Shown here piece by piece: positions 35,600 to 46,021 of a stretch of 64,000 nucleotides of DNA. Numbering within the stretch: position 1 is the first letter of the stretch; each line of letters opens with the position of its first letter. This stretch comes from an uncultured Collinsella sp. (GTDB lineage Bacteria > Actinomycetota > Coriobacteriia > Coriobacteriales > Coriobacteriaceae): NCBI GenBank assembly GCA_902489775.1, contig CABUBH010000005.1:6822-70821 (forward strand), given 5' to 3'. The notes beneath the pieces were generated by a model, which was not told where the DNA came from, searched no databases, and saw only the letters and a program-made list of their open reading frames with translations. A program made the translations under genes and the position numbers.

Positions 35600-37630
35600 G
35601 TGGCAAACGAAAACGATTACGATGGCGGCGAGATTAAGATTCTCGAAGGTCTCGAGGCCGTTCGTAAGCGCCCGGGCATGTATATCGGCTCGACGAGCGC
35701 CAGCGGTCTGCATCACCTGGTGTGGGAGATCGTTGACAACTCCGTCGACGAGGCCATGGCCGGTTTCTGCACCGAGATCCAGGTGACGGTCCACGCCGAC
35801 AACTCCATCACGGTCGTCGACAACGGGCGCGGCATCCCCGTCGACGAGCACCCTGTTAAAAAGATCCCGACGCTCGAGGTCGTCATGACGATCCTGCACG
35901 CCGGCGGTAAGTTCGATAACTCGGCCTATAAGGTCTCGGGCGGCCTGCACGGCGTGGGCATCTCCGTCGTCAACGCGCTGTCCAAGCGCGTGGTCGTTCA
36001 AGTTCGTCGCGATGGCAACACCTACGAGATGGAGTTCTCGCGCGGCAAGACCGTCAAGAAGATGGAGGTCGTGGGCTCCTCGGATTCGACGGGCACTACC
36101 GTCACCTTCTGGCCCGACGACGAGATCTTCGAGACCTGCATCTACGATTTCGATACGCTGCACAACCGTCTGCAGGAGACGGCGTTCCTCAATAAGAACC
36201 TCAAAATCGTGCTGACCGACGAGCGCGAGGCGACTCCCCACGTGGAGGAGTTTTGCTACGAGGGCGGCATCATCGACTTCGTCAAGTTCCTCAACGAGGG
36301 CAAGGACGTCCCCGAGGCCTTTAAGGAGCCCATCTACATCGAGGGCAAATCTGACCCGGACGCTCCCGTGGCCAAGATGGGCGAGGTCGAGGTTTCCCTG
36401 CAGTGGAATAGCGGCTACGGCGAGAACGTCATGTCGTTTGCCAACGACATCTACACCCCCGAGGGCGGCATGCACCTTGAGGGCTTCCGCACCGCGCTCA
36501 CTCGCGTGATCAACGACTACGCGCGCAAACAGAACCTGCTCAAGGAAAAAGACGCCAACCTGACCGGCGACGATGTGCGCGAGGGCCTTTCGGCCGTTAT
36601 CTCGGTCAAGCTGCCCGATCCGCAGTTTGAGGGCCAGACCAAGGCCAAGCTCGGCAGCTCCTATATGCGCGCGCTCACGCTCAAGATCGTGACCGACGGC
36701 CTCGCCGATTACCTCGAGGAGCATCCCAAGCCCGCCCGCGAGATCGTCAAGAAGGCGCAACAGGCCTGCAAGGCGCGCAATGCCGCCCGCAAGGCGCGCG
36801 AGGCGACCCGCCGCAAGAGCCTGCTCGAGACGGCGTCCCTGCCCGGTAAGCTCGCTGACTGCTCGGTGCGCGATGCCGAGCTGACCGAGCTCTTCATCGT
36901 AGAGGGCGACTCGGCAGGCGGTTCGGCCAAGGACGGCCGTCGCCGAGACATCCAGGCGATTCTGCCCCTGCGCGGCAAGATTCTGAACGTCGAACGCGTT
37001 GGTGACCATCGCGCGTTCTCGAGTGACACCATCCAGTCGCTGATTACCGCGATCGGCTGCGGCGTCACGACGAGCGCCGGCGACGGCGGCGATTTCGATA
37101 TCACCAAGGCGCGCTACCACAAGATCATCATCATGACCGATGCAGACGTCGACGGCGCGCATATCCGCATCCTGCTGCTGACGTTCTTCTACAAGTACAT
37201 GCGTCCGCTGATCGATGCCGGCTACGTCTATGTTGCCTGCCCGCCCATCTTTGGCATTAAGGTGCGCAACAAGATCCACTACGTGTATCCCAACGGCCGC
37301 CAGCCCGAAGACGAGATCCTGCGCGACACCATCCAGAGCCTGGGCCTGAACCCCGACGATAACGACGAGGACGGCAAGGCCAAGGACGGCAAGATCACCA
37401 AAAAGCGCAAGGGCTATACCGTCCAGCGCTACAAGGGCCTGGGCGAGATGGACCCCAAGCAGCTTGCCTCGACGACGATGGACCCCAAGACCCGCATCCT
37501 GCAACGCGTGTCGATCGAGGACGCCGTGGTGGCAGACCGCGCCGTGCGCGAGCTGATGGGTTCCGAGGTCGGCTATCGCCGCGAGTACATCGAGAAGCAC
37601 GCGCACGACGCGCGCTTCTTAGACGCCTAA
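35600..37630 (+). CDS. gyrB: DNA gyrase subunit B
   Basis: The product is 676 residues. GHKL ATPase motifs are present (DNSVDEAMAGFC, DNGRGIPVDEHP, GGLHGVGISVVNALS), then the transducer and the TOPRIM domain (EGDSAGGSAKDGRRRDIQAI, IMTDADVDGAHI). With GyrA it introduces negative supercoils. The start is the GTG at 35600 with GGAGG just upstream; the ATG-less extension further upstream is not needed. The TOPRIM motif reads KDGRRRDIQ where KQGRDR is more usual. Confidence 0.97.
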   Translation: MANENDYDGGEIKILEGLEAVRKRPGMYIGSTSASGLHHLVWEIVDNSVDEAMAGFCTEIQVTVHADNSITVVDNGRGIPVDEHPVKKIPTLEVVMTILHAGGKFDNSAYKVSGGLHGVGISVVNALSKRVVVQVRRDGNTYEMEFSRGKTVKKMEVVGSSDSTGTTVTFWPDDEIFETCIYDFDTLHNRLQETAFLNKNLKIVLTDEREATPHVEEFCYEGGIIDFVKFLNEGKDVPEAFKEPIYIEGKSDPDAPVAKMGEVEVSLQWNSGYGENVMSFANDIYTPEGGMHLEGFRTALTRVINDYARKQNLLKEKDANLTGDDVREGLSAVISVKLPDPQFEGQTKAKLGSSYMRALTLKIVTDGLADYLEEHPKPAREIVKKAQQACKARNAARKAREATRRKSLLETASLPGKLADCSVRDAELTELFIVEGDSAGGSAKDGRRRDIQAILPLRGKILNVERVGDHRAFSSDTIQSLITAIGCGVTTSAGDGGDFDITKARYHKIIIMTDADVDGAHIRILLLTFFYKYMRPLIDAGYVYVACPPIFGIKVRNKIHYVYPNGRQPEDEILRDTIQSLGLNPDDNDEDGKAKDGKITKKRKGYTVQRYKGLGEMDPKQLASTTMDPKTRILQRVSIEDAVVADRAVRELMGSEVGYRREYIEKHAHDARFLDA

Positions 37631-37636
37631 CCTGTT

Positions 37637-37737
37637 CGGCTTTCCCAGCCACCGCACCTTCGCCCTCAATCGTCGGTCGCGTACCCAAGTACGCTTCCCT
37701 CCTCTTTCGGGCGAATCTGCGGCACCTGGAAAAGCCG
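37637..37737. repeat. long imperfect hairpin A between gyrB and gyrA
   Basis: The 29-nt arms (37637-37665 and 37709-37737) pair with two small internal loops. The apical 43 nt (37666-37708) contain the stem GCGTAC-CCAA-GTACGC. This 43-nt apex is 39/43 identical to 55802-55844, while the arms are different sequences that still pair. Confidence 0.75.
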
Positions 37738-37785
37738 TCTCCGTGGTAGGGAACTAATGGACCACGCAAACCATGAGGAGGTAAC

Positions 37786-40527
37786 GTGGCAGACGATATC
37801 AACAATAACGAGGGTATGGACGAGGCCGGCGACGCCGGCATGCCTGACGATCTGAAGCGCCTGCTCGCCCGCGCCGAGCAGGGCGAGGACGGCGACCCCG
37901 ATGCCTACAACCCCGATGCCGACGAGGACGAGGAAGAGGATGACGACGGCGAGCTCGAGGAGAGCTTTGGCGAAGTCGACCGCGGCGCCTCCGCAGGCGA
38001 GGATATCAACGGCGGCCAGCTCCAGATTTCGGAGTTCGGCCGCGAGATGAAGCAGTCGTTCATCGAGTACTCGATGTCGGTCATCACGGCACGCGCCCTG
38101 CCGGACGTGCGCGACGGCTTAAAGCCGGTGCACCGCCGCATCCTGTACGCCATGAACGAGAGCGGCATCTACCCCAACCGCCCGCACAAGAAGTCGGCCT
38201 GGACGGTCGGCGAAGTTATCGGTAAGTACCACCCGCACGGTGACTCCGCGGTCTACGAGGCCATGGTTCGTCTGGCACAGTGGTTCTCCATGCGTACGCC
38301 GCTCATCGACGGTCACGGTAACTTCGGCAACATTGACGGCGACGGCGCGGCGGCCATGCGTTATACCGAGAGCCGCTTGGCCAAGCCCGCCATGGAGCTC
38401 TTGCGCGACCTGCAGAAGGATACCGTCGACTGGCAGCCCAACTACGACGAGTCACTCGCCGAGCCCCAGGCGCTGCCCGCGCGCTTCCCCAACCTGCTGG
38501 TCAACGGTAGCCAGGGCATCGCCGTCGGCATGGCCACCAACATCGCCCCGCACAACCTTACCGAGGCGATCGAGGCCACCTGTTACCTGATCGACAACCC
38601 CGACGCCACCGTCGACGAGCTCATGCAGATCATGCCCGGTCCGGACTTCCCCACCGGCGCCATCATCATGGGCAGCGCCGGCATTAAGCAGAGCTACGAG
38701 ACCGGCCGCGGCTCCATTACCGTGCGTGCCAAGGCGCACGTGGAGTCCACCAAGACCGGTCGCAGCCGCCTGGTCTTTACCGAGATTCCCTATATGGTCA
38801 ACAAAGGCACCCTGCAGGAGAAGATCGCCCAGCTCGTCAACGACAAGCGCATCGAGGGCATCTCGGATATGCGCGATGAGTCCAACCAGAAGGGTATCCG
38901 TCTGGTCATCGAGCTCAAGAAGGGCGTCATTCCGCAGGTCGTGCTCAACAACCTGTATAAGTACACCTCGCTGCAGACGACCTTTGGCGCCAACAACCTG
39001 GCACTCGTCAACGGCGTTCCCAAATGCCTGAGCCTGCGCGAGATGCTGCAGCACTACATCGACCACCAGGTCGACGTAGTCACCCGCCGCACCCGCTTCG
39101 ACCTTAAGAAGGCCCAGGCCCGCGCGCATATCCTTGAGGGCTACTTGATGGCTCTCGACCATATCGACGAGGTCATTAGCATCATCCGCTCCTCGCAGAC
39201 CGACTCCGAGGCCAGCAGTCGCTTGATCGAGCGCTTTGGCTTTACGCCCGAGCAGACCACGGCCATCCTCGAGATGAAGTTGCGCCGCCTGACCGGCCTG
39301 GAGCGCGACAAGATTCAGGAAGAGTTGGACGGCCTGCGCCGCGCCATCGCCTACTACGAGGACCTGCTGGCGCATGAGGAGAAGATCCTGGGCGTCATCA
39401 AGGAAGAGATGCGCGAGATCTCCAAGAAGTTCGGCGATAAGCGCCGCACCGAGATCAGCCAGGTCGAGAAGGACCTGGATGTCGAGGACCTCATCGCCGA
39501 CGAGGATATGGTCGTGACCATCACCCACACCGGCTACGTTAAGCGTATCCCGGTTGCCGCCTACCGCGCCCAAAAGCGCGGCGGCAAGGGCGTGTCGGGC
39601 GTCAACCTCAAAGAGGACGATGTCATCGATGAGATGTTCATCGCGTCCACGCACGAGTACGTGCTGTTCTTCTCGAGCAAGGGCAAGGTCTATCGCCTGA
39701 AGGTGCACGAGCTGCCGGTAGGTACGCGCCAGGCACGCGGTACCGCGATCGTCAACCTGCTGCCCTTCGAGGAGGGCGAGAAGATCGCGAGCGTCATCAG
39801 CTGCCGCGAGTTCCCGGCCGACGAGTACCTGATGTTTGCCACCAAGAGCGGTATGGTCAAGAAGACCGTGATGAGCGCATATGACCGCAGCCGTCGCGAC
39901 GGCCTAATCGCTATCAACCTGCGCGACGACGACGCGCTGTTGAACGTGCGCCGCGTGCGCGAGGGCGACAAGATTATCCTGGCCACCACCGCGGGCAAGG
40001 CGATCATGTTCTCCGAGGAGCAGGTGCGCGCCACCGGCCGCGATACCAGCGGCGTTCGCGGTATCGGTATGAAGGACGGCGTGAGCGTTCTGGGCATGGA
40101 AGTCACTAACGGCAACGGTGATCTGTTCGTCATCACCGAGCGCGGCTACGGCAAGCGCACGCCGGTTGCGGACTACCCGGAGCAGAATCGCGGCGGCCAG
40201 GGCGTCTACACCATCCAAATGACCGAGCGTAAGGGTAACCTCGCGGCCATGAAGACGGTGGGCCCGCAGCACGAGCTGTTCATCGTGACGGAGGGCGCGA
40301 CGGTCATTCGCGTCAAGACCGACGAAATCAGCCAGACTGGCCGCGCCACCCAGGGCGTCAAGATGATGACCGTCGACGACAACGACCGCATCTGCGCTGT
40401 CGCCCGTATGACGGCAGCCAAGGAAAAACCCGAAGGCGAAGCCACAGAAAACGGCTCTGCTTCCGAAGAAACCCCTGTCGATCTAGGCGACGGCAACGAC
40501 ATGCCAGAAGATCTCCTCGACGAGTAA
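37786..40527 (+). CDS. gyrA: DNA gyrase subunit A with acidic N-terminal extension
   Basis: The product is 913 residues. The first ~75 are an unusual acidic extension (for example ADEDEEEDDDGELEE) before the normal start of the GyrA fold (FIEYSMSVITARALPDVRDGLKPVHRR). The catalytic Tyr is Tyr193 (AAAMRYTES), and the quinolone-region motif HPHGDSAVYE has the sensitive-type Ser. The GyrA box QKRGGKG identifies gyrase rather than topoisomerase IV. The C-terminal beta-pinwheel is present with an acidic tail. The start is a GTG at 37786 with GAGGAGG upstream. A terminator follows. Confidence 0.97.
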   Translation: MADDINNNEGMDEAGDAGMPDDLKRLLARAEQGEDGDPDAYNPDADEDEEEDDDGELEESFGEVDRGASAGEDINGGQLQISEFGREMKQSFIEYSMSVITARALPDVRDGLKPVHRRILYAMNESGIYPNRPHKKSAWTVGEVIGKYHPHGDSAVYEAMVRLAQWFSMRTPLIDGHGNFGNIDGDGAAAMRYTESRLAKPAMELLRDLQKDTVDWQPNYDESLAEPQALPARFPNLLVNGSQGIAVGMATNIAPHNLTEAIEATCYLIDNPDATVDELMQIMPGPDFPTGAIIMGSAGIKQSYETGRGSITVRAKAHVESTKTGRSRLVFTEIPYMVNKGTLQEKIAQLVNDKRIEGISDMRDESNQKGIRLVIELKKGVIPQVVLNNLYKYTSLQTTFGANNLALVNGVPKCLSLREMLQHYIDHQVDVVTRRTRFDLKKAQARAHILEGYLMALDHIDEVISIIRSSQTDSEASSRLIERFGFTPEQTTAILEMKLRRLTGLERDKIQEELDGLRRAIAYYEDLLAHEEKILGVIKEEMREISKKFGDKRRTEISQVEKDLDVEDLIADEDMVVTITHTGYVKRIPVAAYRAQKRGGKGVSGVNLKEDDVIDEMFIASTHEYVLFFSSKGKVYRLKVHELPVGTRQARGTAIVNLLPFEEGEKIASVISCREFPADEYLMFATKSGMVKKTVMSAYDRSRRDGLIAINLRDDDALLNVRRVREGDKIILATTAGKAIMFSEEQVRATGRDTSGVRGIGMKDGVSVLGMEVTNGNGDLFVITERGYGKRTPVADYPEQNRGGQGVYTIQMTERKGNLAAMKTVGPQHELFIVTEGATVIRVKTDEISQTGRATQGVKMMTVDDNDRICAVARMTAAKEKPEGEATENGSASEETPVDLGDGNDMPEDLLDE

Positions 40528-40567
40528 GAGGCCCTGGCTGGTAGAAAATATCAGACCCCATATATCG

Positions 40568-40600
40568 GCGGTCGGCGCACTGCGCGCCGACCGCTTTTTT
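40568..40600 (+). terminator. terminator of gyrA
   Basis: GCGGTCGGCGC (40568-40578) pairs with GCGCCGACCGC (40584-40594), followed by six T. Confidence 0.9.
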
Positions 40601-40616
40601 GAAAACCTTGGGACTC

Positions 40617-40758
40617 GTGTTCGCCCCGGTCGCACGGCGACATGTGAAGTCGATCGCGAGTTCCGCACGAGCCAGAGAGCACTTAATGTGCTCTCTGTGC
40701 GAGTCAGGACTGTCCGAGTAGGCGACTTCACATGCCGCCGTGCGACCGGGGCGAACAC
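40617..40758. repeat. 142-nt near-perfect long hairpin
   Basis: The outer arms of about 36 nt (from 40617 and back from 40758) pair with a single mismatch; the innermost part is a perfect 10-bp stem (40673-40682 with 40688-40697) with loop TTAAT. It sits between the gyrA terminator and the tRNA-Ile promoter and has no coding potential. Confidence 0.8.
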
Positions 40759-40784
40759 CCTTCAAAGATTTTCAAAAAAAGTTG

Positions 40785-40814
40785 TTGACGCGCGCGTAAC
40801 GACTCGTCTAATAT
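40785..40814 (+). promoter_or_regulatory. promoter of tRNA-Ile
   Basis: TTGACG, 18-bp spacer, TAATAT; the -10 ends 14 bases before the tRNA. Confidence 0.8.
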
Positions 40815-40828
40815 ATCCCTTGCGCGAT

Positions 40829-40905
40829 GGACCTGTAGCTCAGTTGGTTAGAGCGTCCGGCTGATAACCGGGAGGTCACAAGTTCGAATCTTGTCAGGTC
40901 CACCA
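40829..40905 (+). tRNA. tRNA-Ile (anticodon GAT), CCA encoded
   Basis: Full cloverleaf GGACCTGTAGCTCAG..., anticodon loop CTGATAA, T-arm AAGTTCGAATCTT and encoded CCA. The sequence is identical to the copy at 41053. Confidence 0.97.
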
Positions 40906-40916
40906 CTTTCTTTCGC

Positions 40917-40963
40917 AATAAACACCCCAGCGAGAGCCGAGTCGCCGCTGGGGTGTTTATTAC
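40917..40963 (+). terminator. terminator between tRNA-Ile and tRNA-Ala
   Basis: A perfect 16-bp stem (40917-40932 with 40946-40961) ends in TTTATT. Partial read-through to the next tRNA is possible because no clear promoter is seen in the 10 bp before it. Confidence 0.7.
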
Positions 40964-40972
40964 TGTCTCCGT

Positions 40973-41048
40973 GGGGGTTTAGCTCAGCTGGGAGAGCGCG
41001 GGCTTTGCAAGCCTGAGGTCAGGGGTTCGATCCCCCTAACCTCCACCA
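40973..41048 (+). tRNA. tRNA-Ala (anticodon TGC), CCA encoded
   Basis: Cloverleaf GGGGGTTTAGCTCAGC..., G3-U70 identity pair, anticodon loop TTTGCAA, encoded CCA. Confidence 0.97.
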
Positions 41049-41052
41049 TGAT

Positions 41053-41129
41053 GGACCTGTAGCTCAGTTGGTTAGAGCGTCCGGCTGATAACCGGGAGGT
41101 CACAAGTTCGAATCTTGTCAGGTCCACCA
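41053..41129 (+). tRNA. tRNA-Ile (anticodon GAT), second identical copy
   Basis: Same 77 nt as 40829-40905, starting four bases after tRNA-Ala, so it is processed from the same transcript. Confidence 0.97.
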
Positions 41130-41143
41130 TCAAAACTGTGAAG

Positions 41144-41175
41144 AGCCCTGGGGCGTTGCCTCGGGGCTTTTTTCT
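41144..41175 (+). terminator. terminator of the tRNA cluster
   Basis: AGCCC..GGC pairs with GCC..GGGCT around a GTT loop, followed by six T. Confidence 0.8.
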
Positions 41176-41313
41176 TACCCACAGAAGGTAGTCAAAAAAG
41201 CTCTGTCTCAAATTAACTACTTTGATTTTGTGTGCTGCGCGAAAGTTTGGGTAGTATAGCTATTCAATGCGGCGGGCCGCCGCATGTTAACCGCTACGTA
41301 CCGGAGGTGTTCC

Positions 41314-41814
41314 ATGGTTCGTGTCGACATAGAGACTATCGTCATGGCCGCCGGTCCCGTGCCATCGCTTATCGTGCTTCGCGAACGCTGCAGCAAGTCG
41401 GATTCCCCCGCGCCGCTGCGCTCCCTCTCCATCCAGACTGGTTCGTTTGAAGCTGCTGCCATTAGCCGTGGCATCGATAGCGGCCGCGCCGAGCGCCCAA
41501 TCACGCACGACCTGCTGCTCGACACCGTCGACGCCCTGGGTGCCAAGCTCGAACGCGTCGAAATCGTCCGCGCCGAGCCGCCCGTGTTTTACGCGACGGT
41601 TGTCGTGTTGGCCGATGGCAGCGAGCATAGGATCGACGCGCGCCCGAGCGACGCCATCGCCCTCGCCGTACGCAGCAATGCCCCCATGTTCGTTGAAGAC
41701 GACATCATGAATCGCTTGGGCACCGTCTCGCCGCACGCCGAGGAAGTCGACGACGAGCAAGAGTTCGAAAAGTTCGATGAGTTCGTCCACACGCTCTCGC
41801 CCGATGATTTTTAA
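41314..41814 (+). CDS. bifunctional nuclease family protein (DUF151)
   Basis: The 166-residue protein matches the DUF151 family: RSDAIALAVR-type motif (here RPSDAIALAVRSNAPMFV) and an N-terminal beta-rich part with THDLLLDTVDALGAKLERV. The family includes plant and bacterial nucleases acting on DNA and RNA; the role in this organism is not known. I chose the ATG at 41314 because GGAGGTG precedes it. The stop is immediately followed by the ATG of the next gene. Confidence 0.85.
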   Translation: MVRVDIETIVMAAGPVPSLIVLRERCSKSDSPAPLRSLSIQTGSFEAAAISRGIDSGRAERPITHDLLLDTVDALGAKLERVEIVRAEPPVFYATVVVLADGSEHRIDARPSDAIALAVRSNAPMFVEDDIMNRLGTVSPHAEEVDDEQEFEKFDEFVHTLSPDDF

Positions 41815-42204
41815 ATGCTCGACAAACACGCGACGGAGTGCGCGCTCATGAGCGTCGGAGTTTCTGCTGAGGCGGCTGCGATCGCCCGCGAGGCCCAGAT
41901 GCGCTCTGAGGCGTCCGAGGCGGCACGCATTGCCTATGTGACGCAGGCCCGCACGCTTCGCGAACGCCGCGGCTCGTTTATCAAGATGGTTGTCATCTCC
42001 GCCCTTGTCGCGGCAATCTGTTCGCGCCTTCGTGGTACAGTTGGTGCGCTTGGGTTTTCGATCTCTACGGGCCTGGTGATCTGGGGTGTGGTCGACGCGG
42101 TAATGCTGACCAGTCAGATCAAGGTGCTCGACAAGCGCGCGATGGATATGATGCGCGCCCGCGACGCTGCCGCCAAGATCGCCGCCGAGGCACAGGAACT
42201 GTAA
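41815..42204 (+). CDS. small membrane protein of unknown function
   Basis: The 129-residue protein has an Ala/Glu/Arg-rich N-terminal helix, two hydrophobic segments (MVVISALVAAICSRL and GALGFSISTGLVIWGVVDAVML) and a helical tail. The ATG at 41815 abuts the DUF151 stop (TAAATG); an internal ATG at 41848 has a better ribosome site (GGAG, seven bases) and would shorten it by 11 residues. No family recognised. Confidence 0.65.
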   Translation: MLDKHATECALMSVGVSAEAAAIAREAQMRSEASEAARIAYVTQARTLRERRGSFIKMVVISALVAAICSRLRGTVGALGFSISTGLVIWGVVDAVMLTSQIKVLDKRAMDMMRARDAAAKIAAEAQEL

Positions 42205-42234
42205 CGACGCCGGACTCGATGGGAAGGTCTAAAG

Positions 42235-42684
42235 ATGGCACAGGATATGCAGGACGCCGGTAACGTCTCCGCCGAGCTCGACGCCATGGTGTGTGACCTG
42301 ATTGGTGCGTTCTTGGACGACCTTGCCGCCGGCGAGAATCCGGGCGTAGTTGTGGCGATTGAGGACGCTGCTTCCAACCGATATCTGGCGGCGCTCGACG
42401 AGGACGGCGAAGAGGCGTGCCTCGAGGCGGCCACCAACTTTATCTCCGAACACAAGATGGGTCTTAAGGACGAGGGCCTGGGCCGTATCGCCCGATATGC
42501 CATCGGCTACACCGGCTGCGTCGAGGTTGACGGCGGCTATCACGATGCTCTGCTCGTGAGCTTCTTCGAAACCACGCTCGAGAGCGGTTTTTCGGCATAT
42601 GTGCTGTATGAGGGCATGGGCGCCGGCGATGGTTTTATGTGGAGCGACCCTGAACCTGCAGGTGAGGAAACCCCTCTCATCTAA
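42235..42684 (+). CDS. conserved-looking acidic protein of unknown function
   Basis: The 149-residue acidic protein has no signal or membrane segment (NPGVVVAIEDAASNRYLAALDEDGEEACL, GYHDALLVSFFETTLESGFSAYVLYEG). GGAAGG lies seven to eight bases before the ATG. It follows the small membrane gene by 30 bp and is probably in the same transcript. I do not recognise a family. Confidence 0.65.
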   Translation: MAQDMQDAGNVSAELDAMVCDLIGAFLDDLAAGENPGVVVAIEDAASNRYLAALDEDGEEACLEAATNFISEHKMGLKDEGLGRIARYAIGYTGCVEVDGGYHDALLVSFFETTLESGFSAYVLYEGMGAGDGFMWSDPEPAGEETPLI

Positions 42685-42801
42685 AATCGCTAAAATAAAC
42701 GAGTTTTCGGTAAAAGGCTCAATATTCCCGCCGAGCGTTGCATTGCTGGGTGGGTCGCATACGCGTGCCGGTTGTATATAGATAGAAGATAGGGGAACTA
42801 C

Positions 42802-44640
<1,839 letters not shown>

Positions 44641-44667
44641 GCGCTGGGTTTTATAACGTCTAACGAG

Positions 44668-44704
44668 AAAGGGCGTCGACCGCAATGGTCGGCGCCCTTT
44701 TTTG
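44668..44704 (+). terminator. terminator of typA
   Basis: GGGCGTCGACC (44671-44681) pairs with GGTCGGCGCCC (44687-44697; one G-U pair), followed by six T. Confidence 0.88.
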
Positions 44705-44769
44705 TGCAAGAGGATTGAGCTGGTCTGCGCCACCATAAAGGTGCCTGGCCCCTTTATGTTGGTTGGCGG

Positions 44770-45915
44770 CTAAGCGGTGGGGAGTTCTGGCGTGTTAGCC
44801 GGCTGCTGCGGTTTGAGGTGGGCGTTGCGCCAGATGATTTGGATGATGTAGCCGAGTGTAAAGACGAAGGCCACGCCGCTGATGAAGTCGCCTACGAGGG
44901 GGATTGCCGTAAGCGCGCCCGCGGCGATGCCACCTACGGCCGCCATGGCGTAACGGTTCTGGCTGTGTCCGACCATGCGGGCGATCGCACACCCCGCAAA
45001 GGCACTCGACACCAACGCGATGCCGATAACGCCGCACAGGAGGGTTCCGGCAAGCGACAGGCCAGCGATAGAGATAATCAGCAGCAGGACGGCGGGGACG
45101 ACAGCAATCGTACCCAGAAGACCGCTCACCCACAGGGGCGTGGGGCGCTGGTGAAGCATGCCGGCGGCACTGGCGGTCGCACGCGGAAAGACGAGCTCGA
45201 GCAGCAGGGCGACAAAGCAAGTCGAGAGCGCCGAGGCGACGATGCCGCCGATGACATCGTTAACGGTGGAAGTATCTTCGTTCTCGGTGCGGTCGATCTT
45301 AAGTGCGCCTACCTCGGCTCCCGCGGCGCGCTCAGGGTCCTCGGAGACGTGCGCGTTCACGGTGCCGGTGATATGGGCGTTCTTGCCCAGGATGAGCTTG
45401 TCGGCCCAAACCTCGACATCGCCCTCGACGGTGCCATCGATGGTCACCGTATCGCCTGCCAGCGCTGCCGACTTGGTGGAGCCTCGCAGGGCAACCGTCT
45501 CGCCCATCGCGTAAAAACAGTTGGCGGTGCTACCGGTGTTGAGCACAACGTGCTGGCCGGCCACCGTGACGCTGCCATCAACCGTGGTCTTGGCGATGTC
45601 GATGGTGCGTGCCGCCAGACGGACGGCGCCGCCAACCGTGCAGTCGCGGATCGAGAGGGTATCGCCCGCGGCGATGACATCACGGTCAATGGACGCATCG
45701 TCCAAGTTGAGGGCCTGGCCGGCCCAGTACAGGTCACCATCGACGCCGGACGGATTGGCGTCATTGTCGGTCGCAAGTACGTTGCCTGCGGTGTCCGTGC
45801 CGGCGAACGACGCCGTGGGAAGCACGGTGATCGCCAGCGCGATGAGCGCGAACAGGATGGTGATGCGGCCCCATGCTTTACGGCGCTGGGTCAACGGGAA
45901 TTGATTACAGGGCAT
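44770..45915 (-). CDS. membrane protein with bactofilin-like beta-helix region
   Basis: The 381-residue protein has an N-terminal hydrophobic signal or anchor (ITILFALIALAITVLPTASFA). A stretch of short repeats follows in which each rung ends in a V-x-G- or I-x-G-type turn (for example DGSVTVAGQHVVL, GDTVTIDGTVEGDVEVWADKL, AHITGTV), as in polymer-forming bactofilin domains. The C-terminal half has about five membrane helices. I used the ATG at 45915 because AAGGA lies seven to eight bases upstream. Exposed on the outside of the membrane if the signal is cleaved. Function unknown. Confidence 0.7.
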   Translation of the reverse strand: MPCNQFPLTQRRKAWGRITILFALIALAITVLPTASFAGTDTAGNVLATDNDANPSGVDGDLYWAGQALNLDDASIDRDVIAAGDTLSIRDCTVGGAVRLAARTIDIAKTTVDGSVTVAGQHVVLNTGSTANCFYAMGETVALRGSTKSAALAGDTVTIDGTVEGDVEVWADKLILGKNAHITGTVNAHVSEDPERAAGAEVGALKIDRTENEDTSTVNDVIGGIVASALSTCFVALLLELVFPRATASAAGMLHQRPTPLWVSGLLGTIAVVPAVLLLIISIAGLSLAGTLLCGVIGIALVSSAFAGCAIARMVGHSQNRYAMAAVGGIAAGALTAIPLVGDFISGVAFVFTLGYIIQIIWRNAHLKPQQPANTPELPTA

Positions 45916-46021
45916 AGTGAATCCTTCGTCAGATGCTCGATATGCATCTAACAGGGTACCCAACGCGCGGGCGCTCTAAAAGAACCTCTCGGTTGCATTT
46001 CGAGGGGTTGTGTCGTGCTGC

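Noticed and set aside
44733..44760. Small hairpin ATAAAGG..CCTTTAT containing GTGCCTGG, after typA
   Set aside because: Could be a weak terminator for the minus-strand gene, but the stem is short and no T run follows; not enough to call.
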